The notes under the pieces: model-generated
Told to the model about the DNA's origin: nothing
The model's database searches: none
The model's input: only the letters and a program-made list of their open reading frames with translations
Position numbers and translations under genes: made by a program
NCBI GenBank assembly: GCA_900155415.1
Contig: LT700187.1
Span: forward strand, 682,001 to 746,000
Length of the DNA: 64,000 nt
From: Christensenella massiliensis
Lineage (GTDB): Bacteria > Bacillota > Clostridia > Christensenellales > Christensenellaceae
Direction: 5' to 3'
Shown here: positions 23,469-32,624 of the stretch, piece by piece
Position numbering within the stretch: position 1 is the stretch's first letter
Layout: every line of letters starts with the position of its first letter

Positions 23469-24476
23469 TTACCCCGCTCTTACCTCCTGCCGCATAAAGC
23501 ATACATAGGATGCTACAAAACTAAGCATAGTCAATGCAATAAGTCCTGTCAAGTTCTGCCAGACGAGCAGCAGGCTCTGGTCAAGGTCCAGCGGCCCGAC
23601 CACCGCGCCCGAAAGCTGGGACTGCATCACCAGCCCCATCGCCCGCACGCTCGGGTCCATCACGGCCGATACCGCCTCGCTGTAAAGATAAGCTGGCGAT
23701 ATATGGTTGATTGCTTGGCTGCACGTATAGTTGTCGATCAGCGCCGAGGCGCGCGACGTTTCCGTAACGGGGAACAGCGCGTTCGCGATGATATCCGCAA
23801 GCATGCTCAGGAAAATGGCAAAAAGCAGCCACAGGGCGATCACCGCCATTGCCGACGTTGCGGTGTGTCGGCACAATGCTGAAAACAATATAGACAGTCC
23901 CAGCCAAAACGCGATATAAACGATCGTCACCAGCAGGAACACGGCGAGCCGCAGAAGCTCCTCCCCCGTCGGCGGCACGCCCGTCGCGATCAGTCCGATC
24001 CCGCTGATCAGCAGTCCCAGAGCGCACACCATCCCCGCGATCACGGTCAGCCCCGCGAGAAATTTCCCGTTTATCACTGCATCCCGGTGGATCGGCTGTG
24101 CAATCAGCAGATTCAGCGTTCCGCGCGAACGCTCGCCGTTTATTGCGTCAAAGCCCAGCGTAAGGCCGACGAGCGGACCCAGCAGGGAAATAAAGGAAAC
24201 AAAGGACGGTATCCCGTCGCCGCTTGTTGTGAACAGCCTCAGGAACACAAATTCTATTTCCGTCTCCGAGGAAGACACCGCCTCCTGCATGCCCGACAGC
24301 GCTCCGTAAAGGCTGCCCACCGCCGTTACGGCGATCAGCGCCAGAATGATCAGAAACCGCTTGCTGCGGATGTGGTCTGTCAGCTCCTTTTTATATAAGG
24401 CGGCCAGCTCCGGCCCCGGACCTATTTTTTTCTTCCGTACGGCCTCCCGTCCGCTTTTCATTGCCGCTTCCATCAT
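23469..24476 (-). CDS. ABC-2 type permease
   Basis: A 335-residue membrane protein with a cytoplasmic N-terminus (KKELTDHIRSKRFLIILALI), a large external loop and five further helices. It is the ABC-2 (Nat/YhaP-like) permease paired with the ATPase gene it overlaps by 4 bases (ATGA). The motif NGERSRGTLNLLIAQPI is typical of this family. Export of a lipid, peptide or polymer is likely; the substrate is unknown. Confidence 0.88.
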   Translation of the reverse strand: MMEAAMKSGREAVRKKKIGPGPELAALYKKELTDHIRSKRFLIILALIAVTAVGSLYGALSGMQEAVSSSETEIEFVFLRLFTTSGDGIPSFVSFISLLGPLVGLTLGFDAINGERSRGTLNLLIAQPIHRDAVINGKFLAGLTVIAGMVCALGLLISGIGLIATGVPPTGEELLRLAVFLLVTIVYIAFWLGLSILFSALCRHTATSAMAVIALWLLFAIFLSMLADIIANALFPVTETSRASALIDNYTCSQAINHISPAYLYSEAVSAVMDPSVRAMGLVMQSQLSGAVVGPLDLDQSLLLVWQNLTGLIALTMLSFVASYVCFMRQEVRAG

Positions 24477-25420
24477 ACCGCCTCCTCCTGTGCAAAATAC
24501 CGGCGGTATATCTCGTCAAGGTCGCCTCCGCACGGGCGCAGGTACATCAGATCATAGCCCCCGTGTGCCAGCGCATCCAAAAGCGCCCTGCGGATATCCC
24601 GCTCCGAGCAGACCGTCCAGCCGTCTCCTTTCCGCTCAAGGCGTTTTACGCCGTCAAGCTCCCCAAGCAGCTTTTTCAGCCCGGCGCCGTCCGGCTGTGC
24701 GCCGAGCTCCAGCGTCCATTCCCGCGCCTCCAGCCGCTTCCCAAGCTCCTCCACCGTGCCCGCCGCAACCAGCCTGCCTTTCACGAAAATGCCTACCCGG
24801 TCGCAGATCTGCTGCACCTGATAAAGCTGGTGCGACGAGACCAGCACAGTCCTCCCGTCCTGCTCGGCAAGCTCGCGTATCAGCCCGATCAGCTCATGCA
24901 CGCCCTCCGGGTCGATGCCCAGCGTCGGTTCGTCTAAAATGACGACCTGCGGGTCTTTCATCAATACCGCCGCGATCCCAAGCCTCTGCCGCATGCCGCG
25001 CGAATAGGTCCCCGCTCTCTGGTCTGCTGCGTCCGTCATGCCGACGCGCGCAAGCAGAGCTTCTATCCGCTTGTCGGTCTCCTCTTTCGTCAGGGCGTTC
25101 AGTTCGCCTACAAAGCGCAGGTTTTCCCGGCCCGTCATCTCGCCGTAAAAGCCGACGTTGTCCGGCAGATAACCTACGATACGCTTCACGGCTATCGCTT
25201 CCCTCGTGCAGTCGTATCCGCCGATCTCCGCCTTGCCCGCTGATGGCTCGGAAAGCCCCATCAGCATCAGGATCGTCGTCGTCTTTCCTGCTCCGTTCGG
25301 GCCCAAAAGTCCGAATACCTCTCCTTTTTCTATCTCCAGCTCAAGCCCGTCTACGGCCTTGTTTTCTCCATACCGCTTGGTGAGCCCGGCCGTCCTTATG
25401 ATCGTTTCCCGCATGGTCAT
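24473..25420 (-). CDS. ABC transporter ATP-binding protein
   Basis: A 315-residue ATPase with Walker A GPNGAGKTTT, signature YSRGMRQRL and Walker B VVILDEPTLGID, plus a 90-residue C-terminal accessory domain as in the Nat/CcmA-like exporters. It energises the ABC-2 permease encoded downstream. Start and stop overlap both neighbours by 4 bases. Confidence 0.93.
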   Translation of the reverse strand: MTMRETIIRTAGLTKRYGENKAVDGLELEIEKGEVFGLLGPNGAGKTTTILMLMGLSEPSAGKAEIGGYDCTREAIAVKRIVGYLPDNVGFYGEMTGRENLRFVGELNALTKEETDKRIEALLARVGMTDAADQRAGTYSRGMRQRLGIAAVLMKDPQVVILDEPTLGIDPEGVHELIGLIRELAEQDGRTVLVSSHQLYQVQQICDRVGIFVKGRLVAAGTVEELGKRLEAREWTLELGAQPDGAGLKKLLGELDGVKRLERKGDGWTVCSERDIRRALLDALAHGGYDLMYLRPCGGDLDEIYRRYFAQEEAV

Positions 25421-26619
25421 CTTCTCCCATATTTACGGAATATCCGGTATACCGCATACGCCAATATCACGATGATGACCGCGCCGACGATCCCCCACAC
25501 CGTCTGCGTTTTGACCGCTACGCGGAATTCGGCGCTCGCCGTCGTTTCGTTTGCCGTCGCGGTGATCTGCGTAACATAATCGCCGGAAAGCGCGTCCGTG
25601 CTGCTCGTGATATAGGCCGTCACTTCCCGCGTTTCTCCGGCCGGGATGGAATCGATCGACGCGCTGTCGAACCGTACCGACCAACCGTCCGGCGTAGTCG
25701 AGCTCAGGGCCACATTCTGCAGCTCCGCGCTGCCCGTGTTCGTGATGCTGAGCGTTACGGCCGTTTCGCTGCCCGCATAGCTGTCTACTGAAAGATTCCC
25801 GCTCGGCGTGGATACCTGCAGGCCATAAGTTCCTGTAATGATCACCTTCAATTCAGCGGTAAGCGTTTCCCCGCCCGATGCCGCGATACACGGTATCGTA
25901 TATTCTCCCGCCGTTACGTTTGCCGCCGGCGTTACGGAAATATCCAGCCCTTGGCTTTCGCCCGCTCCCAGCGTAAGGCTCGCGATCTGGCTGCTTTCAC
26001 CCGACGGCGCGAACGTCACCTGCCAGCCCTCCGGCGCCTGCGCCGCAAGACTGTAGGACTGCTCGCTTCCGCTGTTGTTGGAGAGCGTCGCGTTAAAATT
26101 AAACGTTGCGCTTGCCGGCCCCTGCAGCTCCGAATACTGGGAGACGAATTGCCCCTGCGCCACCTCCTCAGCGCTGACGTTTATTTGAAGCTGAAGCGTA
26201 TCGGCCGCTCCGCTGCCTGCGTCTCCTGCCAGCAGCACATCATAGGTTCCCTCCGGCGTGTCCTCCGGTATCGTCAGATGAAAGGTCGCAGCCGCCGATT
26301 CTCCGCCTGCATCGCTCCCCTTGACAAACACCCTGCTTATCTGGCTGCCGTTCCCCTCAAAATATCCCGTCCAGCCCTCCGGGAGCGACGCAACGGACAG
26401 CGCCGTGTTAAGCGACGCGCCTGTCGTACTGTCCAGCTCGAGCGGGAAAGCTACCTCCTCGCCCGCCTTTGCCGTCACACCCGGGTAGTCCGTGCTCATC
26501 ACAAGCCCGCCTGCCGCCTGCGCAGGCGCGCTCCCAAGCAGCAGTACCGCTGCGATCACGAGCACCATACCCACGGCGGCAATGCGCCGGATATTTCTTT
26601 TTTCCGCTTTTTGTTCCAT
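25417..26619 (-). CDS. NEW3-domain surface protein, transporter partner
   Basis: About 400 residues. A signal peptide ends near APAQA. Three or four repeated beta-sandwich modules follow with the NEW3 pattern LPEGWTGYF, APEGWQVTF and TPDGWSVRF, each followed by G-ES/G-TREV segments. A C-terminal membrane helix and basic tail anchor it on the outer face. The ATG at 26619 is preferred over 26625 because AGGAG then lies 8 bases away. It is first in a five-gene operon with an ABC-2 exporter, where NEW3 proteins often accompany the permease. Confidence 0.85.
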   Translation of the reverse strand: MEQKAEKRNIRRIAAVGMVLVIAAVLLLGSAPAQAAGGLVMSTDYPGVTAKAGEEVAFPLELDSTTGASLNTALSVASLPEGWTGYFEGNGSQISRVFVKGSDAGGESAAATFHLTIPEDTPEGTYDVLLAGDAGSGAADTLQLQINVSAEEVAQGQFVSQYSELQGPASATFNFNATLSNNSGSEQSYSLAAQAPEGWQVTFAPSGESSQIASLTLGAGESQGLDISVTPAANVTAGEYTIPCIAASGGETLTAELKVIITGTYGLQVSTPSGNLSVDSYAGSETAVTLSITNTGSAELQNVALSSTTPDGWSVRFDSASIDSIPAGETREVTAYITSSTDALSGDYVTQITATANETTASAEFRVAVKTQTVWGIVGAVIIVILAYAVYRIFRKYGRR

Positions 26620-26625
26620 GTCCAT

Positions 26626-26971
26626 AACTCCTCATGTCATAAATAATTTACACTTCCCGCAGACATGCGGCCTGTCCGGACGGGCCGGTAAAGCCGCTTT
26701 GTTCCGCTTTCTGTTATATTAGACGAATCCGCGCCCCCAAATGTTACAGGCCTCCTGAATTTTTCTGCAATAAAAAACAGGAGACTGCTCCCAGCCTCCC
26801 GCTTTCCGCGCGCGTCCTTGCCGCGCCGCACATATTTTTCCCAAATCCCGCGGTTGCCGTTCTTTCAGGTTACCGCTCCGCTTTGCCTCTGAACGGCGGC
26901 GGATCAACGTCCTTCTCTATCAGTACAGCCGCGTTCATGAGCTTTTCGCGGCCGTCTCCCCCAGCCCTTTT
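26626..26971. other. Intergenic stretch with no supported gene
   Basis: The region between the NEW3 operon and the aldo/keto reductase. A possible minus-strand -10 box (TAATAT near 26720) could serve the NEW3 operon, but no good -35 is visible. ORFs here lack ribosome binding sites. No repeat or RNA motif recognised. Confidence 0.4.
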
Positions 26972-27823
26972 CTACAGTGGAAAATCATCCGGGTCGTAGG
27001 TCGGCCCGTCCGGGTCCGTCATCTTATTTATCGCGGCCATATCCTCCGCAGATATCTCAAAATCGAACACATCCGCATTCTCCGCAATACGCGCGGGCGT
27101 TACCGATTTCGGCAGCGGCAGTACGCCGTTTTGCAGCGCCCAGCGGATGCACAGCTGCGCGGCGGATTTTCCATACCGCTCCGCTGTCTTGTTCAGCGTT
27201 TCATTGCCGAGCATTTTCCCTGTTCCGAGCGGGCTGTATGCCTCGACGAGCATTCCCTCCTGCTGCGAATATTCCACTATCTCCGTCTGCATCAGTCCGG
27301 GATGATATTCGATCTGGTTTACCATCGGCATGATCTCCGCCGTTTTCTTCAGCTCCTCCACATGATGCGGCAAAAAGTTGCTGATCCCGATCGCGCGGAC
27401 GCGCCCCTCCCGGTACAGCCTTTCAAACGCGCGCCACGTCTGCGCATTCTTTTCCTGCCATTCGTCCTTGAATCTGGCCGGAACAGGCCAATGGATCAAA
27501 TATAGGTCAAGATGATCGAGACCAAGGTCCGCCGCCGTTTTGTCGAACGCGCGCAGCGTGCTGTCGTAGCCATGCTCGTCATTCCACAGCTTGCTTGTCA
27601 CAAACAGCTCCTCCCGGGGCACGCCCGCCTGTGCGATCGCCCTGCCTACGCTCTTTTCGTTCCCATAGACCGCCGCAGTGTCGATATGCCGGTACCCGTC
27701 CGCGAGCGCCGCCAAAACAGCCTGCACTGCCGTTTCCCCGTCGGGTGTCTGCCATGTGCCGAACCCTACGCACGGAATGCGCACGCCATTTTTCAAAATG
27801 AATGCATCCGTCAGATTTTTCAT
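26972..27823 (-). CDS. Aldo/keto reductase
   Basis: A 283-residue NADPH-dependent oxidoreductase with the full catalytic tetrad in its usual context: Asp in GYRHIDTA, Tyr in AVYGNE, Lys in FVTSKLWN and His in YLIHWP. The C-terminus has the LPKSVTPARI cofactor loop. It is of the 2,5-diketogluconate reductase-like group; the substrate cannot be named. AAGGAGGGG precedes the ATG. It is divergent from a frameshifted MFS gene with overlapping promoters. Confidence 0.93.
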   Translation of the reverse strand: MKNLTDAFILKNGVRIPCVGFGTWQTPDGETAVQAVLAALADGYRHIDTAAVYGNEKSVGRAIAQAGVPREELFVTSKLWNDEHGYDSTLRAFDKTAADLGLDHLDLYLIHWPVPARFKDEWQEKNAQTWRAFERLYREGRVRAIGISNFLPHHVEELKKTAEIMPMVNQIEYHPGLMQTEIVEYSQQEGMLVEAYSPLGTGKMLGNETLNKTAERYGKSAAQLCIRWALQNGVLPLPKSVTPARIAENADVFDFEISAEDMAAINKMTDPDGPTYDPDDFPL

Positions 27824-27870
27824 ACTGTTCCCCTCCTTTTGCTCCGGCTCCCGCCGTTTGTTTTGTCATT

Positions 27871-27927
27871 ATCATAAACGATTCCTTGGAAGAAATCAAT
27901 GACAAAGACGTTCCCCGGAAGTATAAT
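27871..27927. promoter_or_regulatory. Overlapping divergent promoters (AKR / MFS)
   Basis: Leftward: TTGATT (27894-27899), 17 bases, TATGAT (27871-27876). Rightward: ATGACA (27899-27904), 17 bases, TATAAT (27922-27927). The two -35 boxes share a base, so the two directions should compete or be controlled together. Confidence 0.7.
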
Positions 27928-27986
27928 AGAAGCAGGACGTTTTCATAGGATCGGTCTATTTTTGGAATGATACGGAGATTATTTTC

Positions 27987-29193
27987 ATGAAACAGCAAAG
28001 ATCAACGCAGTTTTTTACCGTTATCCTGCTCATAGCCTTTGTTTGCTATGCCCTGTATGTCGTACTGTTCGGTACGCTTTCCACCACCATGATGGATTTT
28101 TATGCGATCGGAACGAGTGCGCAGGGTGTGTTCACCCTCGTATGCAGTATCGGCGGTATCGCTGCCGCGCTCTTCTGTGGCGCTGTTCGGGGAACGCTTT
28201 TTTAAGCCGTGGGTGATCGCCTGCGGCATTCTGATGCTCGGTGCCGCAACGACGCTCGTCGGATTTGCCCCGCCCTATCTGCTCGTCTGCGTGGGCGCAC
28301 TTGTCGCGGGCGCCGGATATACGGTCATCGATGTCATGGGGCAGTCCACCGTCACGGAATATTTCCCGGAAAAGAGCAAAACGCTGCTCCCTCTGATTCA
28401 GATTTTTTTTGGCGCAGGCACGATGGTCGGTCCGGTCATGATGGCTGCGATGCTCACGCCCGGAGATCCGCATAGCTTTGTGGTCCCATTTCTGTTCGTA
28501 GGTATCCTCTCCCTTGGCTCGGCGCTCGTTTATCTCATCGCCGTCAAGCGGGTGAAGCCGGCGCTCGCTGCTGTAGACCTTTCTGCGATCGCGCAAAAGG
28601 CCAAAGAAAATCCGGCGGAGATCTTCAAATCCCCTAAATCATGGATCATTCTCATAAGCTGCAGCCTGTTCTCCTGCTTTTCCACCGCCATGGCGGCGTG
28701 GTATCCCGCTTTCTTTACAACTGTGCGCGGTTTTTCCGTAGACAATGCCGCTCTCATGCTCACGCTCTATTATGCAGGCACGCTCATCATGCGTCTGTTC
28801 GGCCCGCTCGTGTTCCGTAAGCTCCAGCCGCAGCGCGTCTATGTGCTGTTCAGCATCGTCAGCGTGGCCTGCATGTTCGGCGCGACCAACATCCCTGTCG
28901 CGCCCGTATCGATGGTGCTTACCGTGCTGGGCGGTATGTTCTGCGCGCTCAACGTTGTATCCGTCATCATGATCTCGACTGCCCTGTTCCCGACGCGCAA
29001 AGCGTCGGCTGCTTCCCTTGCCGTCTTCTCATTCAATATCGGCGGTATGATCGCGCCTGCATTCGTCGGCGCGCTGGCCGAGTCCACCGGGCTTCTGCTC
29101 CCGATGAACCTTTTGTATGTCCTCTTTGCCGCGGGCATCGCCGTCATGGCGTTCCTCTGCATCAAATACAAAAAAGAGCTTGCAAACGCATAG
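27987..29193 (+). pseudogene. MFS transporter broken by a frameshift
   Basis: The first 65 or so codons (27987 to about 28180) encode the start of a major facilitator protein. Near GGCGCTG (28179-28185) the frame must change by one base to continue into the rest (GALFGERFFKPW onward to 29193). The joined product would be about 400 residues with twelve helices. An extra base either inactivates the gene or is a sequencing error; the remainder shows no further damage. GGAG precedes the first ATG. A start inside the second frame would remove two helices. Confidence 0.75.
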
Positions 29194-29473
29194 CAGAGAG
29201 CAGGTCTCCCGTCTGTCACTTGTGAAAGAATCTCGCCGCCGCGCAGCCTGACGCCTTTTCGGACCCACGGCGGTTTTGCTGTGCGCAAAGCGATCGGTCA
29301 TAAAACCGTCATATAAACAAATCTGCGGACGCGCATATCGTCCTTGTCCGCAAATCAACAGCTTAGAAAAAATTGGGCGCCCGTAATAAGATAAGAGGCT
29401 ATCGGCAGTCTGAAGATGCGCTTTGCGCAGCTTTCTTTGTCGTTCAAAGCCATACGCCGCGGCGCTGTCTCTT
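29194..29473. other. Intergenic stretch with no supported gene
   Basis: A 280-base gap between the MFS gene and the convergent AEC gene. No clear terminator hairpin, RNA motif or ORF with ribosome binding site. Confidence 0.35.
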
Positions 29474-30406
29474 TCACGGCGCCGCAAGATAGGCGACGAC
29501 CGAAAACAGGATGACGCTGAACACCGTATAAAGCGCCAAGCTCGTAGCAATATACGCCTTGTCCTCCTCGTCCCGGGTAAACAACGGCAGCAGATAAGTA
29601 GCGGGAAGCGAATACATCAGAATAAAGGACCAGAACAGATATTCATTGTATGGAATAAATAAAAATACCAGATTGATCACCGCAAAACACAGCAGCGCCA
29701 TAATGCCTGCGCGCAATCCGAGCGCCGCAAGGCCGCTTTTGATATACCGCCTGTTAAGCTGCATCTCATAGCCGACGACAAACAGCATCAAAATCCCGGT
29801 CGGCGCGCCGATATAGGAGAGGCTCTCGTCGATTGCCGGCCCGGCGGGAGACGCATCGAGCAGGCGGCCAAGTCCGGTCGCCCCCAAAACGAGGCCCACG
29901 ACGGTCGCCCAGATCATCGGCGTCTTGACCATCGCCTTCAGAGAGCTTTTTACGCCGGTTCCGACCCGCATATTCAGCAGGATACTGTACAGCGTGAAAA
30001 CAAAGACCGCTTCTCCAATGTCCGCCATCGCAAACCATGAAAAATTCTCCTGTGAGAACAGCAGGATATAGAGGCCATATCCGATCATGCCCGTTTCAAC
30101 AGTCGTCATCAAAAAGGGCATAGCGTCCTGCCGGACGCGCAGGAGCTTTTTCAGCAGCTTGCCGGTCAGAAATCCTGTCACAGCCGCACAGAAAACAATG
30201 ACTGCGATCACAAGGATGTCGGTGGAAACGTCGAGCCGGTAAAACGCGCCGATAATGACGGCAGGCAGGGAAAAATTCATGACCAGCGCTTTTAAGCCGC
30301 TGATCCCGCCCGGCGACACGATGCCTTTACGTTTCGAAAAATAGCCCAGCAAAATCGTGATAAAAACAGGGGCAATGATCGGTAAAACGGAAAAAAAACG
30401 GTCCAT
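29474..30406 (-). CDS. AEC-family (auxin efflux carrier-like) transporter
   Basis: A 310-residue membrane protein with ten predicted helices in two halves: LPIIAPVFITILLGYFSKR at the N-terminus, the NFSLPAVII motif in the first half and the LMYSLPATYLLPLF element in the second. AEC proteins export organic acids and similar anions. GAGGAG precedes the ATG. It has its own promoter about 180 bases upstream, leaving an untranslated leader with a hairpin. Confidence 0.85.
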   Translation of the reverse strand: MDRFFSVLPIIAPVFITILLGYFSKRKGIVSPGGISGLKALVMNFSLPAVIIGAFYRLDVSTDILVIAVIVFCAAVTGFLTGKLLKKLLRVRQDAMPFLMTTVETGMIGYGLYILLFSQENFSWFAMADIGEAVFVFTLYSILLNMRVGTGVKSSLKAMVKTPMIWATVVGLVLGATGLGRLLDASPAGPAIDESLSYIGAPTGILMLFVVGYEMQLNRRYIKSGLAALGLRAGIMALLCFAVINLVFLFIPYNEYLFWSFILMYSLPATYLLPLFTRDEEDKAYIATSLALYTVFSVILFSVVAYLAAP

Positions 30407-30428
30407 AAGCTGCTCCTCGCTGATATTT

Positions 30429-30593
30429 GCCGCAGCCTGCGCACAGGCTGCGCCTTGCCCGGAACCGGTATAGGCCTCCGTTCCGAAGCATTGGCGCTCT
30501 GCAAAGTCCGCCGCGGCTCATTTTTATTTGCCTGCCGGTAAAAAAATACTGGTTTGTCATTCCGGCTCAGGGAGACCGGATAACGGTATTATA
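30429..30593 (-). promoter_or_regulatory. Promoter and leader of the AEC gene
   Basis: Extended -10 box TGC-TATAAT on the minus strand (30588-30593). The leader of about 170 nt includes CCGG-type hairpins near the start and GCAGCCTG-TGCG-CAGGCTGC (about 30430-30451) just before the ribosome binding site. No known riboswitch class recognised. The remaining bases to 30747 hold no supported gene. Confidence 0.45.
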
Positions 30594-30747
30594 GCACGAT
30601 TTTCCCCGCTTTTTCCTCAAACGGCAACATCAAAAAACAATCCCCCAAGATTCTTGTATCATATGTATTTCTCCCCTGCCGCCCGTTTTCTTTGCCGTGC
30701 TTCTCTCTTTGCCGCCTGCCTCCGGCCCCTGTTGAGTTTTTGGCATA

Positions 30748-30779
30748 AAAAATGCTGCATGGCATTTTGCCATGCAGCA
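30748..30779 (-). terminator. Terminator of the DUF308 gene
   Basis: TGCTGCATGGC, loop of five and GCCATGCAGCA; on the minus strand followed by TTTTTTATG. Lies 20 bases after the stop at 30799. Confidence 0.9.
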
Positions 30780-30798
30780 CCGTTTCTGCAGCGTACCG

Positions 30799-31341
30799 TT
30801 ATTTTTTTGAGGAGGCAATAATGCCCCATTCCACAATACTGATAATGCCATAGATCGTCAGGCATACGCCGAGCAGAATGCCAAGCGCGTTGCCTCCTGC
30901 AATGATGCCCGCTATCATGATGATACCAAGCGCCAATTCCGCAAGTCCGCTGATGAGCGCCACCTTCCATGCGCCCGTGCTGTAGTCTTTCACATGAGAC
31001 GCCTCTATCATGCTCATGATGCCCGTAACGAGCGCCCATACGCCGATGATAAACGGCAATACTACATTTGCGACGCCGCCGCGGAAAATGATGAGCAGCA
31101 CGCCGATAATGATCGCGATCACCGGAACGGCGACTCCTGCGTTTGCGTCTCCCTTATTCCTCTTTGAGAGATTGATGAGCAGCTGTATCACTCCGTACGC
31201 CAGCACCACGACTCCAATGATCACAACGATCACTTCCATGGCAAACGTCGGCGCACCAAGCAGGATAAGACCGATGATCAGTAAAACGATGCTCAGGATC
31301 AGGCGTATCATTTCCCTTGACTTCCAAGAATCACGATTCAT
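30799..31341 (-). CDS. DUF308/HdeD-like membrane protein
   Basis: A 180-residue protein with six hydrophobic helices arranged as pairs (IRLILSIVLLIIGLILLGAP, then IIIGVLLIIFRGG, then AELALGIIMIAG), the duplicated-hairpin pattern of the HdeD/DUF308 family. The enterobacterial relative is linked to acid resistance; in Firmicutes the role is unknown. Stand-alone gene with terminator. Confidence 0.8.
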   Translation of the reverse strand: MNRDSWKSREMIRLILSIVLLIIGLILLGAPTFAMEVIVVIIGVVVLAYGVIQLLINLSKRNKGDANAGVAVPVIAIIIGVLLIIFRGGVANVVLPFIIGVWALVTGIMSMIEASHVKDYSTGAWKVALISGLAELALGIIMIAGIIAGGNALGILLGVCLTIYGIISIVEWGIIASSKK

Positions 31342-31416
31342 AAAATTCCCCTCCCGTTTTATATGGATTCTGTTTTAATAATACCCTGCGCCGGGTATTC
31401 CAAACCATATTTTGTC

Positions 31417-32574
31417 CTACATCCGGTCATATTCCCGCGGGATCAGGAACAGGCTGAGCACAGCGGCAACCGCGGTCAGCCCGAGGATCACCCAATAGGC
31501 TGCGTCGATCGAGGCCGCCTCGATCACGTTTCCCACAATGACCGGTCCAAGAAAAATGCCGATCGCAAAAATAGACTGCAATATCCCCGTCGCCGTCGAA
31601 CGGTACCGCGGCTCCACCGCTTTTATAACAAATCCCGCCAGCGCGCCGCAGGTGATACCATAACAAACCCCGGAAAGCGCCTGCATCACATAGATCACCG
31701 CAAGATCAATATGATAAAACATGGGAATACAGGAAAACGCGCCGATCGCAAACGAAATCGCCACACATTTGCTGCCGCCTATCTTTTTATACAGCTTCGT
31801 TCCCACAAAAAGCGAGGCAACGCTCGTCGCGAGGAAATAGACCACCATCAGCATGCCGAGCTCCGCCGAATCAGCGCCAAGATTCTGCGCCGCTACCGAC
31901 GTGAAATAGCTTGGCATCGCAAAGCACAGCAGCTGTGAAAAGGCTGCAAGAACCGAAAATCCAAGCAGATGCTTGTTTTTCATCAGCGACGCAAGCTCCC
32001 GCCCGCTGGGCGGTACGATCTTCTGCGTCTCTTTCGGCGTTTTGAACAGCAAAATGCATCCAATGCCGACGAGCGCCACGAGAAACGCGAAATAAAAAGG
32101 AGCATGCAGGCCGAACGCCTGCGCTAAAAGCCCTCCTGCAAGCGCGGCGACCACCTTGCCCATGTTGGACGACGCATTAAGGATGCCCTGCGCTTTCACC
32201 TGTTTTTCCTCGTCGTTATATTTCGCATAGGATGCGCTGATCACAACCCACCATGCGGCGGCGGCGCCGCCCACGCCGCGCGCCATCATGACCCAAAACG
32301 TATCTTTTACCACAATAAACATCAGGCCGGAGACCGCAAGGATCACAAAGCCTGTCAGCAGCAGAAGCTTGTCTCTGCCGATCTTATCCGATAGAATACC
32401 GAGCGGTACGCGCAGCACGATCTGCATCACGCCATACGCCCCGCCGATCGCTCCTATCATCGCGGCTGTCGCGCCGAGCGATTCCGCGTATGCGGGCAGC
32501 GTCGGCACATAGGAATACATAGACATCCATAGAAACGCCGCCGCAAGATTGATAATAATAAGATTCCTTTTCAT
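31417..32574 (-). CDS. MFS transporter
   Basis: A 385-residue protein of twelve membrane helices with the GILSDKIGRDKLLLL loop between helices 2 and 3 and a central loop after helix 6 (FKTPKETQKIVPPSG). It belongs to the drug/metabolite-type MFS carriers. It lies 50 bases downstream of the GpsA-like dehydrogenase gene on the same strand, without an intervening terminator, so a shared transcript is likely. Confidence 0.88.
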   Translation of the reverse strand: MKRNLIIINLAAAFLWMSMYSYVPTLPAYAESLGATAAMIGAIGGAYGVMQIVLRVPLGILSDKIGRDKLLLLTGFVILAVSGLMFIVVKDTFWVMMARGVGGAAAAWWVVISASYAKYNDEEKQVKAQGILNASSNMGKVVAALAGGLLAQAFGLHAPFYFAFLVALVGIGCILLFKTPKETQKIVPPSGRELASLMKNKHLLGFSVLAAFSQLLCFAMPSYFTSVAAQNLGADSAELGMLMVVYFLATSVASLFVGTKLYKKIGGSKCVAISFAIGAFSCIPMFYHIDLAVIYVMQALSGVCYGITCGALAGFVIKAVEPRYRSTATGILQSIFAIGIFLGPVIVGNVIEAASIDAAYWVILGLTAVAAVLSLFLIPREYDRM

Positions 32575-32624
32575 AATCCTTCACAAACCGCCGCACCGTG
32601 CACCGCATTTGCGGGTACGCCCCT

